Assembly (NCBI GenBank): GCA_036245805.1
Contig: BTRK01000001.1
Span: forward strand, 27,163,087-27,227,086
Reading direction: 5' to 3'
Origin: Pristionchus mayeri
Taxonomy: Eukaryota > Nematoda > Chromadorea > Rhabditida > Neodiplogasteridae
Length of the DNA: 64,000 bases
This document shows, piece after piece, positions 32,779-46,185 of this stretch. The position numbers and the translations under genes are program-made. The stretch's first letter is position 1. Every line of letters begins with the position of its first letter. The notes beneath the pieces were generated by a model that saw only the letters and a list, made by a program, of their open reading frames with translations, ran no database searches and was not told the origin of the DNA.

Positions 32779-35700
32779 TTAAATGGTCATTTTCGAACAG
32801 CCAATCAGCTCGTCGGAATCTTGCTTCGCTGCTTGAACTTGCTCCAGCACCTGAATTTCATTTTTAAAATAATTTTTATTTCACTATTTTCGCAGAATCT
32901 CGTGCTTTTTGATCATAACTAAGTATTTCAAGGTTAGCAATGATGTAACCATACCTGGAGCGTCTCGTCGAGCTCCTGGATGAAAAGATAGTCCAGGAAG
33001 ACGATGTGAGTGGTAACTGCGAGGAAGACGAAGACGATGACAGAGGAGCATGCGAGGAGGAGCACCGCTGAAATTTGGTTTTCATATTTAATGATATTTC
33101 GAAAATACGACTACTTTTATACGGGACACTGCTGAACAAGTCTCACAAGTCTTGTATGAACGATAATTGATTGTGAATTAGCGCAAAAGTAAATAAATAA
33201 AAGGGAAGTACAGACCAGTTGGCTGGCTGAGCCATCCGCCGGTCTCGATGGCCGGCATGAGGAATGGCGCCGCCCCAGCAAGTGCAGCAGTGAAGATGGA
33301 GAAGAGAACGGCAGAGTAGAGCATGAGAATCACCTGAGCAATCAGTGACTTGTTACGGTTTTTAAACATTTAAAAAGACAAACCAATTTTTCAAATGAAC
33401 TTTAAATCTTCAGATCATGCACCTGTTTTGTTGTAAACGTTTCAGAGGGGAGACTATACCTTAAAATTCTCTAGATCACAACTTTTTGCTTCTTTCTGTT
33501 TACAATCTATGATGCCTTCAGGAATTTTGCATCTCATTTCGCATGACTCGTCGTATTTCCCACGGAATTTCCGCTTTTGCATAATTTCACACGCATTCCT
33601 ACGTTCTTTGGCTATTTCTAAATTCCATCACTGTACGTGTGTTCACGTTATTCAAATAGTTTCCTCTATTGAAAACGTTTCTTGGTATGAGGTGGGTATT
33701 CCGAGGTATTCATTTGCCTACAGCTGCTATATTCGCAATAATATCCACTGTTCAGATGGCACCTGCTAATCTATGAACCACTGACTGCTAGCTGCAGAGC
33801 CTATATCGGGCTCACACTCCCTCTCATTAACATAAACAACAAGCTAATTCTAATTTACTATCAATAAAAAGTAGACGAACCTGTAAGAAGAGGAAGGGAA
33901 TGAGGCAGAGTTTGGAGCCCGTGAGTGAGCCGTAGATTGTGGACACGGAAATGGAGGAGAGGAGGAGGATCGTGAAGAGAACGATCGTAGCTGTGCCCAC
34001 CTGGAATTAATTTCAAGATTATTTTCGAGAAATAAAATTAGGATTCGGTGTGAAAGCATGAAAATTTCAACGCTATACTACATTTAAAATGTAAGCTGAA
34101 GCGTCCACGCAAAGCGGGTTTGCCACCCCCCGCGCCAATTCAGTGTTCAGTGATATTTGATGCATGTTTGTGTATTTGAAATATTTGAGCAAGCGTACTC
34201 ACCAGACACATGAAAATCGTGATCAGCATGTAGATGGGGATCATGATCACGCCGATCCATCGAGTCAGCACCTGAAATACGGTATTATTGAATACTATCG
34301 AAATCGGTGGTCTGACACTGGCTTTGTTTACGGTGAACCAATGGCAGGCAAAATGTCTGTTTTATCTTATTCTAGCAGTTGACTCTTCTAGAGGTAGCGT
34401 TTATATACTGTAGGATGGAACAGGACGGAACTATATCAGAAATTCTAGTTTGCAAATTCTAGATATTCTAGTCAAAAATTCTAGTTCCGTTCATTTGCAA
34501 TGACTCTCCTACCATATTCTGTTGTGGGCATGATACAACCATGACTGTTTATCGGGGCCTCAACTGGGTAATAAAAATAAGCTTCTCTCGACTGGACCAT
34601 CTCAATCTATCGCAACAGTCTGTGCTAAGGCTTGTTGTTGGTACAGATTCGTGAGCCAAAGGAAGAGACCAGCGGAAGAGACCCACTCCAGCCAATTCCA
34701 TTTCCAACAAAACGTCGGCCGGAATGGGACCGAATGAGTGGCGAGAGACGGGGAGAGACCACAACAACTGAGCCCCCTTCCTTCTCATCTCATTATTCTG
34801 CTCGAGATTTAGACTGTAACTATATCTGACCATAAATGTAAAAATTCAATCAACTATAAAATTAATTGTTATTCGATCCATTTTCCTACTAAAGTTTTCA
34901 CTAAAAGCTCAAGGTAGCAAAAGTGCAATTTCCGAAGAAACAGGCAATTTAGATTCCTCAAATACTTCCGAAATGAATGGGTTGAATGTGGAAGTAAAAT
35001 TTGCAAGTTTGGACCAAACTGTTTGATCTTTGGTCTTTAATCTCTCTTCACTCACCGTAACATGGCCACTGCCGCAGCAGTAGTAGTATCGGGAGCTCTC
35101 GAAGTAGGGATTGATCGCCAGCAGTCGACCTTAAACAAAATTCCAAAATTTACTTTAGTTGTGACAACTTTGCAATCGGCTACGGTTTTTTGCCATGTAA
35201 TGAGGAGTATCAGGTCATTGCCTACAGTGATCAACGTTCAAGTAAGCGTCACACTTTTCTGCAAAATTTGAATGAGTTTCAGACAATAAGCCAATAACCA
35301 GAATTATTTTGAGCATGACACTTGTGTTGATGCTATAAGTGAGATGCAAAACAACTGCTGCTTCTGATAATGATTGAGAAGTCTGCACTCGGAAAGAGCG
35401 CATTTGCATGATTAGTGAGCTTGTTTTTCATCTTAACAGCTGCTTATTTCGCACTATTTGCTTGTTTTGTTGAACGAATCGATGGAATCTTGAGGCAGAT
35501 TCAAAGATCAAACCTCCTCTAAATGGGTAGTATCTGCCTGGGTGTTGTCCCTCGTGCTGGTGGTGATGTGGTAGCAGAGCAGCGCAGTCCGAAGAAGCGG
35601 AGCCGGAGCCGCCATTTTCTCCTGGAAAATGTCGAAAGGTTACAATAGGCGCGGAATAAAGTCAGTTGTCAATCGCCCAATTGTCTGATTCTACCGTACC

Positions 35701-35802
35701 CAGAGCGACGGCGGTGAACTGCACGCAGCGTGCCGTGGTCGCCGCTGCCGTGCTCGTGGTCGCTGCGCAGGAGGTCGTTGCGGTGATGACGGCCTCATCC
35801 AT
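32779..35802 (-). CDS. four-transmembrane protein, LAPTM4-like
   Basis: Eight exons join in phase: 35802-35700, 35621-35514, 35129-35056, 34271-34203, 34000-33881, 33333-33216, 33067-32955 and 32850-32779, stop TAA. They give about 258 aa. Residues 1-70 are hydrophilic, first Thr/Ala-rich and then Gly/Ser and His-rich (ALLPHHHQHEGQHPG). A CCGSGHVTVLTRWIG segment precedes the first membrane span. Four hydrophobic segments follow at roughly 96-118, 119-145, 153-185 and 197-222, with a short acidic tail ending GCSKMTI. The Cys-Cys-Gly segment before TM1 and the 4-TM layout recall lysosomal LAPTM4-type proteins and their nematode relatives. The family call is from layout, not a firm match. The exon 3 acceptor is TTTAAG, not a normal CAG/TAG. 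Confidence 0.72.
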
Positions 35803-38800
35803 GCATAGCCTGCGCATCAACCAGATTTGAATTTGCGAAATGGCGGGAAAATCTAGATAATCTCAACGCGTTCGCGAATACAGACAGATCGGGTTACAGT
35901 TGTGACGCAAAAGGAAAGCTAGCAAGCAAGACTAACTTGCGCCCACTCTCACGGAGTTCAAATTGAAAAAGCATGGCTGAAAACGTGATCTTAGTCCAAT
36001 AGGAGAACGAAGAATATTTCAAGTTCTGAGAGAAGCCAATGATAAAATCTTAGAGATGATCTGATAATCATTCTGATATGAAGGGGAGAAGGGGCAGATG
36101 CCTTCATAGAAAGGATTTGAGCCTTTTCGAAGGAGAAGGAAGTAGGGAGGAATGAGTGAATAAAAGTAGCAGTAGCGGGCGCAAGGAAAGGAGAAGAGTG
36201 AGGGGGAGGAGAGACCCACCCAAATTATGGCTTTCTTCACGCGCGTGCAGAGGAAGAGAATCGTTTAGAGCCTGCACCATAATTGCACCATGCGGAAGAA
36301 TCCGGTTCCGGGCGGCCTGGTTCCACTTGGTTCAGGTTTGGGTTCAATGGTACGTGTGCCTCTAATCGGGGAACGGATATATTCAAGACTAATGATGGGG
36401 GGGGGGCAGCGAAAAGTGCTCGAACACGCCTATTTCTCACACTTTCGACATAAAGAGAAAGAGCGTGGGATGAAAGTGGCGCCCTCAATTCTAATTATAT
36501 GCAGCAGACGATGAGATGTTGTTTCGCCTATTCCCGAACTAATTAGGGATGGACGCGAAAAGTGATGAAAAATGCACTAGAGCGATGGGGAGAGGAGGAA
36601 AGGGTGGCGGCGCTTGTGTGGAACCCTAATGCAATTTGACGCCGAACCCGGCGTGGGAATCATATTTCAGCACAGAGGGAAGAGAGACTCGGAAAAACGG
36701 ATAATGGAATTCTTAAAATTATTTGAAGAGTTGTTAAATTACACAGGAGGTAGACTAGAGAAGAGAGGTAATGGAGACAGTTCTGTGACTCGGTCGGGAC
36801 CAGATGGGGGGGAGGGAATGAGTTTCGCTCATCTCACAAAGGGAAATTAGAGTGGGAATTGGTCGTTGGTCGCTGGGAGGAACTGTTGGAATGGGCCTCT
36901 CTATTCGGGACTGTCTCTCCCGACTCGGCCAATCCGGGGAATGAAAAGAAGAGGCAGACTCGTCATTTTGGCAGCAAGTCAACCGCTCATTCGACTGTTA
37001 GAGTAGCATGGTTAGTAGAGCGGTGAGTGCATCAACGCTACGGTGCCTATTGTCCGAATTTGGAACTGGGCAGACAGAAAAACAAGGAAATGAAGTGCAA
37101 CCGAAAATACACACGATGAGCATATTGAGAGTAGCAAGAAAAGAAGGCCGAATTTAGGCCGGCGAATGACGAAAAATCCGTGCGAAAACAAGATCTCAGT
37201 AAGGAAAATTACCTGATCGCATGAAGAAAGTCGAACTACCATGGGCGAGGACATCTGGTGCACCAAAGCCCATAACAAAACGAAACCATAAACGCAACCG
37301 TCTACCAATTATTCTCATTTGCGTGCCAGAGACTCCATGAATGAAAAAAATAAGGCAGTTTGGACTTTCGTTTAGTGCTCTACGGAAATTGTTAGTTACG
37401 AAGAGGTTAAATGACTTTTTTTCGTTCGAAGTGAGCGTAGTGCCGCGGGACTTTTACTCCTCATCGTCAAACCGACTCCTCTCGAAATTTACGACTGTTT
37501 TCGTCCTGAGCGGCTCTTAAAACGGCGGAGGAGGCCCCATTCAGCAATGACTTATGACCTACTACTGGTCTCGAGAGGCACGAAAACACGACGAGAACCG
37601 CTCATGCAGGGCTGGCTGGGCTCTTCCGGGAAAACATGGCAATAAGTCGGGTGATAAACGGCTAACGACAGTAACAGATGTGAATATGAATGGGGAAGTG
37701 GACGCTCTTCAATTTGCATGTTCCCTAGATTGTAAGAGAGAATGATACAGAGACGGGTGGTAGAGGATTCGTTGTACAGTGGAAGCCAGAATGGTCTACA
37801 GTAGCCTGATCAGAAATATAACTAATAAACACGTAGCTTCAAGCGGAAAGTTCTACCCACGCGCCTTAAAATCGTAGGAAAGCATGTTTTTCAAACCAGT
37901 ACTAGCGTACAGTACAATTTGAAGCTACGCGTCTTCAGTCCTGCAAGACTGACGAAGGAATACTCAAGTGGTGCTTACACGATCGGAAGTCCGAAGCAAG
38001 GAGTCGTGTAATTTAGTCAATTCAAGCAGCTTCTCTTAGCTCTTGAAAGATCAGGCAAAGCAAGCAGCGCCTAGACTGAACACCTCCCTTCCCCGCATAG
38101 AAAGAGACAGCCCCTTTGCTCCCAAGATTTCGACGGAGACGACTTCCCTTATTCACTATGTGGCTCTATCTATTTATTCGAGACGGGAGCCAACCCCACA
38201 CACACACAGGACCAAAACAGGACAGAAGCGAGAGATTCCACAGCAAGCCGGGGGTTCGGTGGAATTTCGCGGAAATTTCGTGTGAAGCATTGCAGGTAAA
38301 TAGGTCTGGGTCACGCAGGTAAATACGTCTGGCGAAAGAGGGCTGTCTAAGCACAGACCAAATTGCCCTGTTTCCAAGATCTTTACTTTCCCTAACAGTT
38401 TACAAGACTAAAAAACAACCGAAAGAGGAACCTCATTCACGATTTGTTTTTCCTACTCGAAAACAACGCAGCATGAAGCGCAATCAGAAGCCGGAGTAGA
38501 AAGTACGAGAAGGAAATTTGTTTTGACTTCGGGAAAGAACATGTTAGAGCAGCGAAAGATGGCAAAATCACGACTTCGGTTAAATTTCGGGTACTGTAAT
38601 GTGATTAGGAGTCAGAAAATCAGCTGAAGTCAAATCTCTAGGGAGATGAAGCTGTTGTGGCATTTCGGTAGCTACTGTGTAACTGCATATTGACTTGCAA
38701 GCTATGCAGTAACAGCTATTCCTTCCTCTCCTTCTATACAACTGGCGGGAATCGAGGAAAGTGGCCGGGAGGCGATCATTTGGCGCTGATTGAGGAGTGA

Positions 38801-41800
38801 ATGGTGATGGACGATGAGAGAATAACAGGCGGGAGATTTATCTGATGACCGGGAGGGGCGCCGGCTGTTTTTCGTGCCTCATTCTCACAACACCCGCCGA
38901 TATAATTAGTCTAGCCCCAGTTCGACCCACGTCTCAAATTACGAAAGCAGAGTGAGAGAACGCCAATAATTGGGGCAAATACGAGGCAAAACAATTTGTT
39001 CTTATATTAATCTGCGTTGAAGCAAAGAGAGCTGGGAAAGTGATGGAATTTGAAAAAAATGCGAAATCGAATCACAGTTCTGCTCGTTTCCGGTTTAAAA
39101 AGTCAGGACTGTAAAATGGAGAAGCGATTACGCGTTTTTCGATCTCTGGAACGTACTTTCTCGAAGAAAAGCTGCCTGAACGCGAGCCAAAGTGTAAAAA
39201 TGAACGACTCTTTCTCTCCCAGCTTCAGTCACCTCTCCAATCATAAGCTGAGCGAGAAGGATAGGCTGATAGGCGATAATAATAGGCAAATATTATTTCT
39301 CTCGAGGGCAGGTGTCATGCATGGGTGTAACGGGGAGCTGAGGTAAGGAGAAGAATGGGGCCAGGGAGGTAAGTGATGCGTGAAATTCCTTCTCAAAATC
39401 ACGCCCGGCGTCTTTTGAGCGAAAACCCTCGCGATTTCCGGTGGAAGAAGTGGCAAAATGGGCAAGTAATAAAGCGATAATAGTGGCAATAAAAATAGTC
39501 GCGATAACAATCTAACGCAGTTCTTGAGATTGAGCCGAGAATATGTAAATAGAAAAAAAGACGTAATTTACCTAGGTATGCCTTCTTCTCGCCTATGAGA
39601 CAAAGCAAGATACAGGGTGGAAGCTGAGTCAGTACAATACCGTGCGAGTGGGAATGTATGAGAGGGAGAGGGAGGAAACGAGGAGGGAGGAAAATACACT
39701 AAGGAGTTAATCCTGACGGCGTGGGAAGACAAGAAGAGACAGTGACGAACAACAGAGAGGAATGTCGCGGACTACCCCTGAAACTGCTCCAGAAATAGCT
39801 CTTTCGTAGCACATCGGTGCACAAAACAGTGATCTCATAAATTTTATTGTTCAAGAGAAAAATAATGAGATTTCACAGTTTCTGACCACATTCTGCTCGA
39901 GTCTATTAAATGTAATAGCAAAGCAGTCGCCGTTTAGAAACAAGGATATGGTCGAAAATGCAAAATATGGTAAAGTTCGTACCCAATTCACACCCAATCT
40001 CTCCCGCAGAGAGAATCGTATTTGTATTATGACGGTCAAAAAAATGTCTACCAATATTATAAAAATATTCAGCCATATCGTCATATTAAAAGGTATACTC
40101 CTATTGCACTTGCTCTCACGCTACGTGAGCGATTTATAGATATGGAACACTAAGTTAGGTGGCGTCATAGTTTCGGCAAATATAGATCCAGGGAAAAGCG
40201 CGCGTTAGGTACTGCGTTCGCGATACTCCTACGTAATTGTTGGCGAAACAGACCGGAAACCCGATACGGAATTGTAGTGGGAGAGCAGAACAAGTAAATG
40301 AGCACCTACAATCGGTGCTCGGTCTCTAGCTGATCTGAGATACCAATCGTCTGCCCAACTCACACGAGAAAATGGTGAAAAGGACAGCGGAAATTAGATG
40401 AAATCATCACATTCCTAGAACGACTATGTGAAAAGAGCCAAAGAGATGGTAAATTTGTGGTTCAGCTTTGACGGTGGGCACTAGAGCCGCAAACATCAAG
40501 GCAGAAAGATGGCAGGGCGCTCCCTCAACAACATTCGCATTTAAACTGGGAGGAAATGACGAACTGACAGAAGGGACCAGAATTCAGTCTAAAAGGCACA
40601 TTTTTGGACATCATTCTTGAACAATCATCCTCTGAGGAATTGAGGGAAACAAGCTTCATTTAGAAGAATTTCTGTAGAAATCCATCTAAAACTGCCGCTC
40701 TTTCACTTGATTCTCCGCCTTTTGGACATTGTGACAAGTGCTTAAACCCGAATGTTTGAAACGCAACTGGCAGTTACAAGTTAAGCAAAGCATGCAGAGT
40801 TCTGCCTAAAGTCCAGCAAATCCTTGGAACAGCTTTACAAAAGTCTTTCAAAACCGTAGTCAGTTTTGAATTGATTTGAAAGTGTAAACATGCTTTTTGC
40901 TTCGTGAACATCAATTGGGGATACAAATGTCCGCGTGAATCAGTGGAGAATATCTGTGCTGGCCAGTAACAAATCGAATTTGGCCACTGAAACTGCCTTG
41001 CTGTTTCATCGTAATTCGCAAGGAAAAGGAAGAGAAGAGGGCTTATGACAGGGGGTCATCATCACTCTCTCCACTCCTCCTACTCTCTCTCTCTCTCTCT
41101 GCGAGTATTTGCGGCTAATTAGGAGGGTCATTAGTCCTTAGAGAAGCGAATAGCGGGCTGGAAATGAGGCAGCATTCGTTGAATGACTGATGCCCAGTAA
41201 ATTGCACTCCCACACTATTTTTCCTTAGATAGAGCACCTGGCCCGCACTGGAATAGCATTATGAATGGGATCGTACGATAAATTTCCTATTCACACGCTA
41301 TTGACCGAGAATAATGGCAATTCGCACTTGTGTATTCTAGAGATCGGAAAGGAATCAAGGTTTAGAGCACTAAAGAGGCTCTGTAATTATGAGGACAAAA
41401 ACAAAAATAACGGGAGGACTCCAACGATGGGATTCCCATAACAAGCAAGCTTAAGTGGAACGACCGCTAAGTCTCGTGCTTAGAGCTGTAGTGTGCTCCT
41501 CAGTGCCCATCACAATAGTGGACTTTCGTCGGCGGAGACTCGTCATCCATCATCATCTCCTCTCTTCCTCCTCCTCGTTGCTACTTTGTTGTGGACAAAC
41601 TCGATTTCTGCACGAGTACCCCGTGTCAAATCTCGGAAGTGCTGAAATTCTCAGGAAATTGCGCAAATTCGCAAATGGATCGCTCTGTCGTCACTTCGAG
41701 CACCTTCTAGCCTCAAATTCGAAATCTCTAGTATGTACTGCGGTGGGCAGAGAAATATGAAGAAGAAAGGAGGAGAAGGAGAAGAAAAGGAGATGAGCGA

Positions 41801-42377
41801 GCGCGAATGAGTGGAGGGGGGGAGAAGAGATGGCGCAACAACAGATACATAATTCAGGCTGCTGCTGCCTCTCTTAGAAGGAGAACGGCGACAATGGCCA
41901 AGAGGAGGGGGAGACTGTGTGCAGACACGAGCGAGCCTATTCTGAGAAGACCGAATGGGCACCACTTCCGATCTCTGGTAGAAGGTGCTAGTGGTGAATG
42001 TGTAATAGAATCTCTGTAAATGAGAGCAGCATTTCGAAACAACAAGTGAGGAAGGTGCTGATAGTGAATCTGTAAGAGTCTGTCTTGGACTTGTAACGAA
42101 GTATCAATTCAAAACGACAAGGAAAGAGCTTCGCTCTGAGGTCACGCTACTAATCTGCTTAGGAGTCTCGAATTTCGGCTCGCGTGCTATCTGGTTGCAA
42201 GTCGCGCGTGGGAATCCCGTGATTTATTCACCACAGTCCAGTTGTCTATTCCGGGAGACGAAAGGTCGAATCCCGGGGAATCGAAGTTATTCTCGGAAAT
42301 AATGCGCCTGAATATTCCGGAGCATAAGGCGAACAATAGAAGGTCAAGAGCAGATTTTCTCGCCGAATCGACGCTTA

Positions 42378-42419
42378 ACGCCATTAAGTGGGCGTCTCAC
42401 GCCATTAAGTGGGCGTCTC
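42378..42419. repeat. 21-bp perfect tandem duplication
   Basis: The unit ACGCCATTAAGTGGGCGTCTC occurs twice head-to-tail. A single recent duplication is the simplest reading; it lies in non-coding DNA. Confidence 0.9.
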
Positions 42420-43341
42420 GAAAATATCCCTCAATTCGAGAGCGAACAGAAAACAAGGGACAGCCGGGCGGCAAACTTGACAGTTGTTCTGAGGAGATAC
42501 GGAAGGAAAATTTGAAGTGAGAGAAAGAGGAGAGGGAGGAATGTGGACGGATGGGCTGCGGTTTCACAAGAGAGTGAGGAGAGGTTGTAGGGAGGAGAGG
42601 GACAAGGGAGATTGTTCCGGCGATCGACGCGAGAGATTGAGAAATTGAGAAAGATGAGATAATCATCAAGGAACTGTGAACAATAGAGAAGACAGATGTT
42701 CTTCATTTCCGTTCGGAGACGACGGAGACTGTCAAAAAAGAGCAAGCGAAAAGGGGACAATAAGCCTATATGTAGTCGGCTTGTAGCTGCTTTTGAATAA
42801 TTTTCGTTTTGCACTGACATGTTTTCGATATGATCAAAACAATATTGTGACGATTTTATTCTTAGTGAGCATTTCTAACCGGTCGGTTGAGCTGCCCGAA
42901 AGATTGACGGTTGCGATCTTTTATTATTGTCATAGTGTATTCGATTACGCTTATTCCAAGAAATATAGTACAATAAGCCGCACAACACGTCTAGAGACAT
43001 TTCGTAGGAAAGGATTGTTGGCAGACAAAAGAAATTTTTTTTCTCAGTGAAGCCAAAAAAATATGCTGGAACATCACGTCAGTGAACCAGATCCCGCATA
43101 ATCTTGCTTGCAACCGAGAAACATCATCCAAGATAGGCGTCTAATGGTAGGATGTAATAATTTGAATATATCACTTTATTGCTTTGATTAAATCTCAATG
43201 TGATTGTATACAACACCAGCTCAAGCTATCTGATGCTAAATTAGGAGGCGTAGTAATACACATTTTTGCATAAAATCTGCAAAATCTCTGCACATGATGT
43301 GCTTCATCATCAAAATTTGCAAGTGTGGGAACGGAATTCCG

Positions 43342-43349
43342 TATAAAAG
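43342..43349 (+). promoter_or_regulatory. TATA box of the small secreted-peptide gene
   Basis: TATAAAAG lies 61 bp before the predicted ATG at 43410, a normal spacing for a short 5' UTR in a compact highly expressed gene. Confidence 0.6.
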
Positions 43350-43409
43350 CAATTATATGTCGAAAAGAAGCATCCTCCTCTTCCGCTAGAGATTCTCTCC
43401 ATCTCTGAA

Positions 43410-43906
43410 ATGAACAAAGGTACAGCGTTTATATTTATCGAAATTTCGTTTGCTCTCATTCAAACATTTATTAATTACTAAATAATCGGATTACTGCTTC
43501 AGTCCTCATCTTCCTTCTCGCCTTCATCGCCTTGGCTTGTGTCCACGCAAATCCACCAGTCCGTTTGTTAAATTTTTTTCCAATTTTTCTAGATATTATA
43601 TTTATTTTCATTAATAATCCATTACTTTTCAGCCATGTCAGTGGGAAGGACACGCCATCAAATTTGGGTGTTGCGGAGAGGAAAAATGCAGAGACGGATA
43701 TACTGAGATAATGAGAGCAAGTCGCAAGCCCAGACCCGAGACAATGACGCCTTTTGGAGGGTACGATTTAGTTTAGTTGAGCCTTCTCGTGATCTAATTT
43801 AAATTTAAGTTCCAGAATTTGGAAAGTATTTCTCGTCAGTAAAGCTGAATTGATTCAGGAGATGCTTCTGCGGAGCGAAGATTCTCTGTTGCAAGAAGGG
43901 ATATGA
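43410..43906 (+). CDS. small secreted cysteine-containing protein (94 aa)
   Basis: Four small exons join in phase: 43410-43419, 43503-43558, 43633-43760 and 43816-43906, stop TGA. Residues 1-19 (MNKVLIFLLAFIALACVHA) form a clear signal peptide. The mature part has four cysteines close together (C24, C35, C36, C41) in PCQWEGHAIKFGCCGEEKC. A basic stretch and a hydrophobic-acidic tail follow. The exon 2 donor would be GTCCGT, which is weak; the neighbouring GTTAAA would break the frame. A TATA box precedes the gene. I recognise no family. It stands alone between long non-coding DNA and a mariner-like element. Confidence 0.65.
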
Positions 43907-44151
43907 TGGACCGTATTGATGAATTCGATGCGGTCGAGGGGAAATGTGCAGTGCTTTCGAGTTGATTATAAAGAAAGATGTATAATTTTGAGTCATTATC
44001 ATTGTTGGAACACGAAATGGCTAATCTCTATGTGTTCTCATATTTTTATTTTATTATGTTGTATTTAATTTGTTCACTCGAATAGTTAGCGAGAATTACT
44101 GGAGAAATACATTTTTCACATATTCCTAAGAGCTGCATTAATCTGTATGTA

Positions 44152-45417
44152 TCAGGTTGTAACATAAGTTTTGTCGCGTCCAATCTCTTATGCATTTTAA
44201 CCTCAGAAATTCTTCGAATTAATTTAATCTCATTTTCGTTATTCATTATCAGTGAGGGCCTTCGTACTCTTTCTTACGCGCTTTACTTCAGTCCTGTCAA
44301 GGCAGTTGAGGAGGCACATTAGTCAGACAAAGTTGTACTGAGATAAGGATTAGAAATCATTTTCACGCATCAGCTCTTCTTGAAAAGGATAAATTATGCC
44401 GATTTTGTGTGATTTGCGTAAAGTACTACATATGTGCATAATTTTGAACCACTCACGGATAATGACAAACGAAAATCGTTCTAGAAATGTAGACGAGTTT
44501 GTATAATGTGGATGGTTGGTGACGGTCGCGAAAACTTTCGCAAGCTGAATTTTCTTCTCAGTAGATATCCAGATCCGAATAGTGGTGGAATATAGTTCAC
44601 CCAAAGTGGTCAGTGTGCAGACAAAGTTCGGGGTAGATTGGGTTCTGTTGAGATAAGTGGCTCCATTCAGAACGATGGTATGTAAATTAAATTAATGAAA
44701 TCGGCACTTTGTTCATATTCCTACCTCGCACACATGTTCAATATCTGATTTGTTGCGTCCATCCTAACCATAAACCCTTCCCTTACTAGTATCTACTTGG
44801 GATAAGTTTGGAAATAAATAGCTTTTGAATGACAATCTTTAATTCGAAACACCTAAACTTGCATATTTTGGTAAAATTGTGCGCGAATTGAATTAATAAA
44901 AATTCAAATTTCCCACAAGTGGAGTGTTCTTTCTCTCACTTGTTTAATGATAAATTATACCTCCATGAGTGGTAATTGGAACGCACTTATGCTAGTCACT
45001 GTTGTTGCAATTCTGGATTCAGAAGAGTTGGTCAAGTTGGCTACGAATCAGCGGCTAACCTTACACTCAGTGAAGTATATCTTTGGTTCCGCTCAACATA
45101 GCACCATATCTGGCGTATATTTGGAAAGAGCATTGACGGGGTATATCACCATGCTGTAGAAGTTTGGTTCATTATTCATCTCTGCGAACTAGCACCCGAT
45201 CAAACGAATTAATAAAATCTGCACCAAATTTAAATCAGTTCATATTAATATTTTTCGCATAGCCAGCGTGCGCAGTTCAGCTCTACCCTATGGTTTGAAT
45301 GTGCATGAACACCCCAAACATATACTAGGAGGTCAGGCATTGATAATGTTTGAGAAGTATCCTTCATGGAAATATTGTGAACCTCCGAAATGCGACAAAA
45401 CTTATGTTACAACCTAA
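44152..45417 (-). mobile_element. mariner-like element, copy B (1,266 bp), inverted relative to copy A
   Basis: The same family and length as the element at 25157-26422 but in the opposite orientation, with only scattered substitutions. The complementary short frames (44947-45159 plus, 44350-44604 minus) match those of copy A almost residue for residue. TA flanks both ends (44150-44151, 45418-45419). No transposase motifs are seen. Confidence 0.88.
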
Positions 45418-45565
45418 TAAATAATACGTGAATGGAGACTACAGGATTCGGGAACAAAGAGAGTGCTGAAGGAGTAGGTCAAGCAAAAATTGTTGATTAA
45501 TTTGATCTAGAAGCCAATCGCTTCTTGCGTATGTTTGATTTTTTGAGAGAATCGAGCATTTTCAG

Positions 45566-45783
45566 CCGTCCTTCTACCCGAGTTGTCGGCGTTTGAGAGA
45601 AATGCCTATCTGATTCACAAGTGTACTGAAGCGCTCTTGGAGCGACGGGCAAAAAGAGCACAAGTGGAGCCAGTGGAGGCGGAAAGCTTGACAATTTTGA
45701 AAGAACTGCACCGAACTCTTGAACCCACACTGATTTCTTCAACACGTATGAAAGAAACGTTTAATTTTGCCTTTATTTTGTGA
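45566..45783 (+). CDS. orphan exon-like open frame
   Basis: A TTTTCAG acceptor at 45565 opens a frame of about 72 codons to TGA 45783. It reads as typical soluble helical protein (ELSAFERNAYLIHKCTEALL, then ERRAKRAQVEPVEAESLTIL). A GTATGT donor 37 bp upstream could join a short preceding segment (EANRFL). No start or further upstream exon was found, and the mariner-like copy B ends 150 bp upstream. It may be the 3' end of a gene whose front was lost, or a chance frame. Confidence 0.35.
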
Positions 45784-46185
45784 ATATAGATTTGAACAGG
45801 TTATACCTGATGAATTAGTGGGATAACTGGTCAGCGATCGAACTCTATTCCCTACCCCATCTGAACCCATTGTCCCACGGCGTGAAGGGGCGCTTACTCA
45901 ACTGGAGACCAGGGAGGAATCAGTTTTTGATTATCTACTGTCTCACCTAAGGGGCAAGAATAACTCCGAGGAGAGCGTGTGGCGGCCAAACAAAATACAG
46001 GTAGCGCCCTCTCTCCATATCCCTCACTCCCTCCTCGCTTGAGAAAGAGAGGGAGAGCGGTACTCTAAGAGGATTCAGACGCGCTGACATCCCTCGTCGT
46101 CGAGGGAGTTCTGTTTGCGAAGTGACTCGACCCTACTCGCGCTATTTAACACGACGCGGAACATTCAGAACACTCAATCTCAACA

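Larger units (their letters stand above)
35803..43409. other. 7.6-kb interval without a recognised gene
   Basis: No exon chain with family support was found on either strand. The left part is upstream of the LAPTM-like gene. Present are a poly-G run (36400-36407), a roughly 12-bp inverted pair ACGTAGCTTCAA/TTGAAGCTACG (37831-37930), a CT microsatellite (41085-41102) and a 21-bp tandem duplication (42378-42419). Frames up to about 390 bp exist but lack splice context or protein-like composition. Confidence 0.45.

Noticed and set aside
34405..34500. Repeated TTCTAG hexamers
   Set aside because: Five loosely spaced copies in about 60 bp of AT-rich DNA have no fixed period and could arise by local slippage.
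37012..37308. Hydrophobic 98-codon minus-strand frame that could look like a membrane protein
   Set aside because: It has no neighbouring exons, no plausible start context and no family likeness. AT-rich complement readily gives Phe/Leu-rich frames.
37831..37930. Short inverted pair around ACGTAGCTTCAA
   Set aside because: Arms are only about 11-12 bp with a long unpaired middle, so chance is likely in 64 kb.
43560..43632. Alternative donor GTTAAA in the small secreted gene
   Set aside because: Using it shifts the next exon into a frame that stops early and loses the cysteines.
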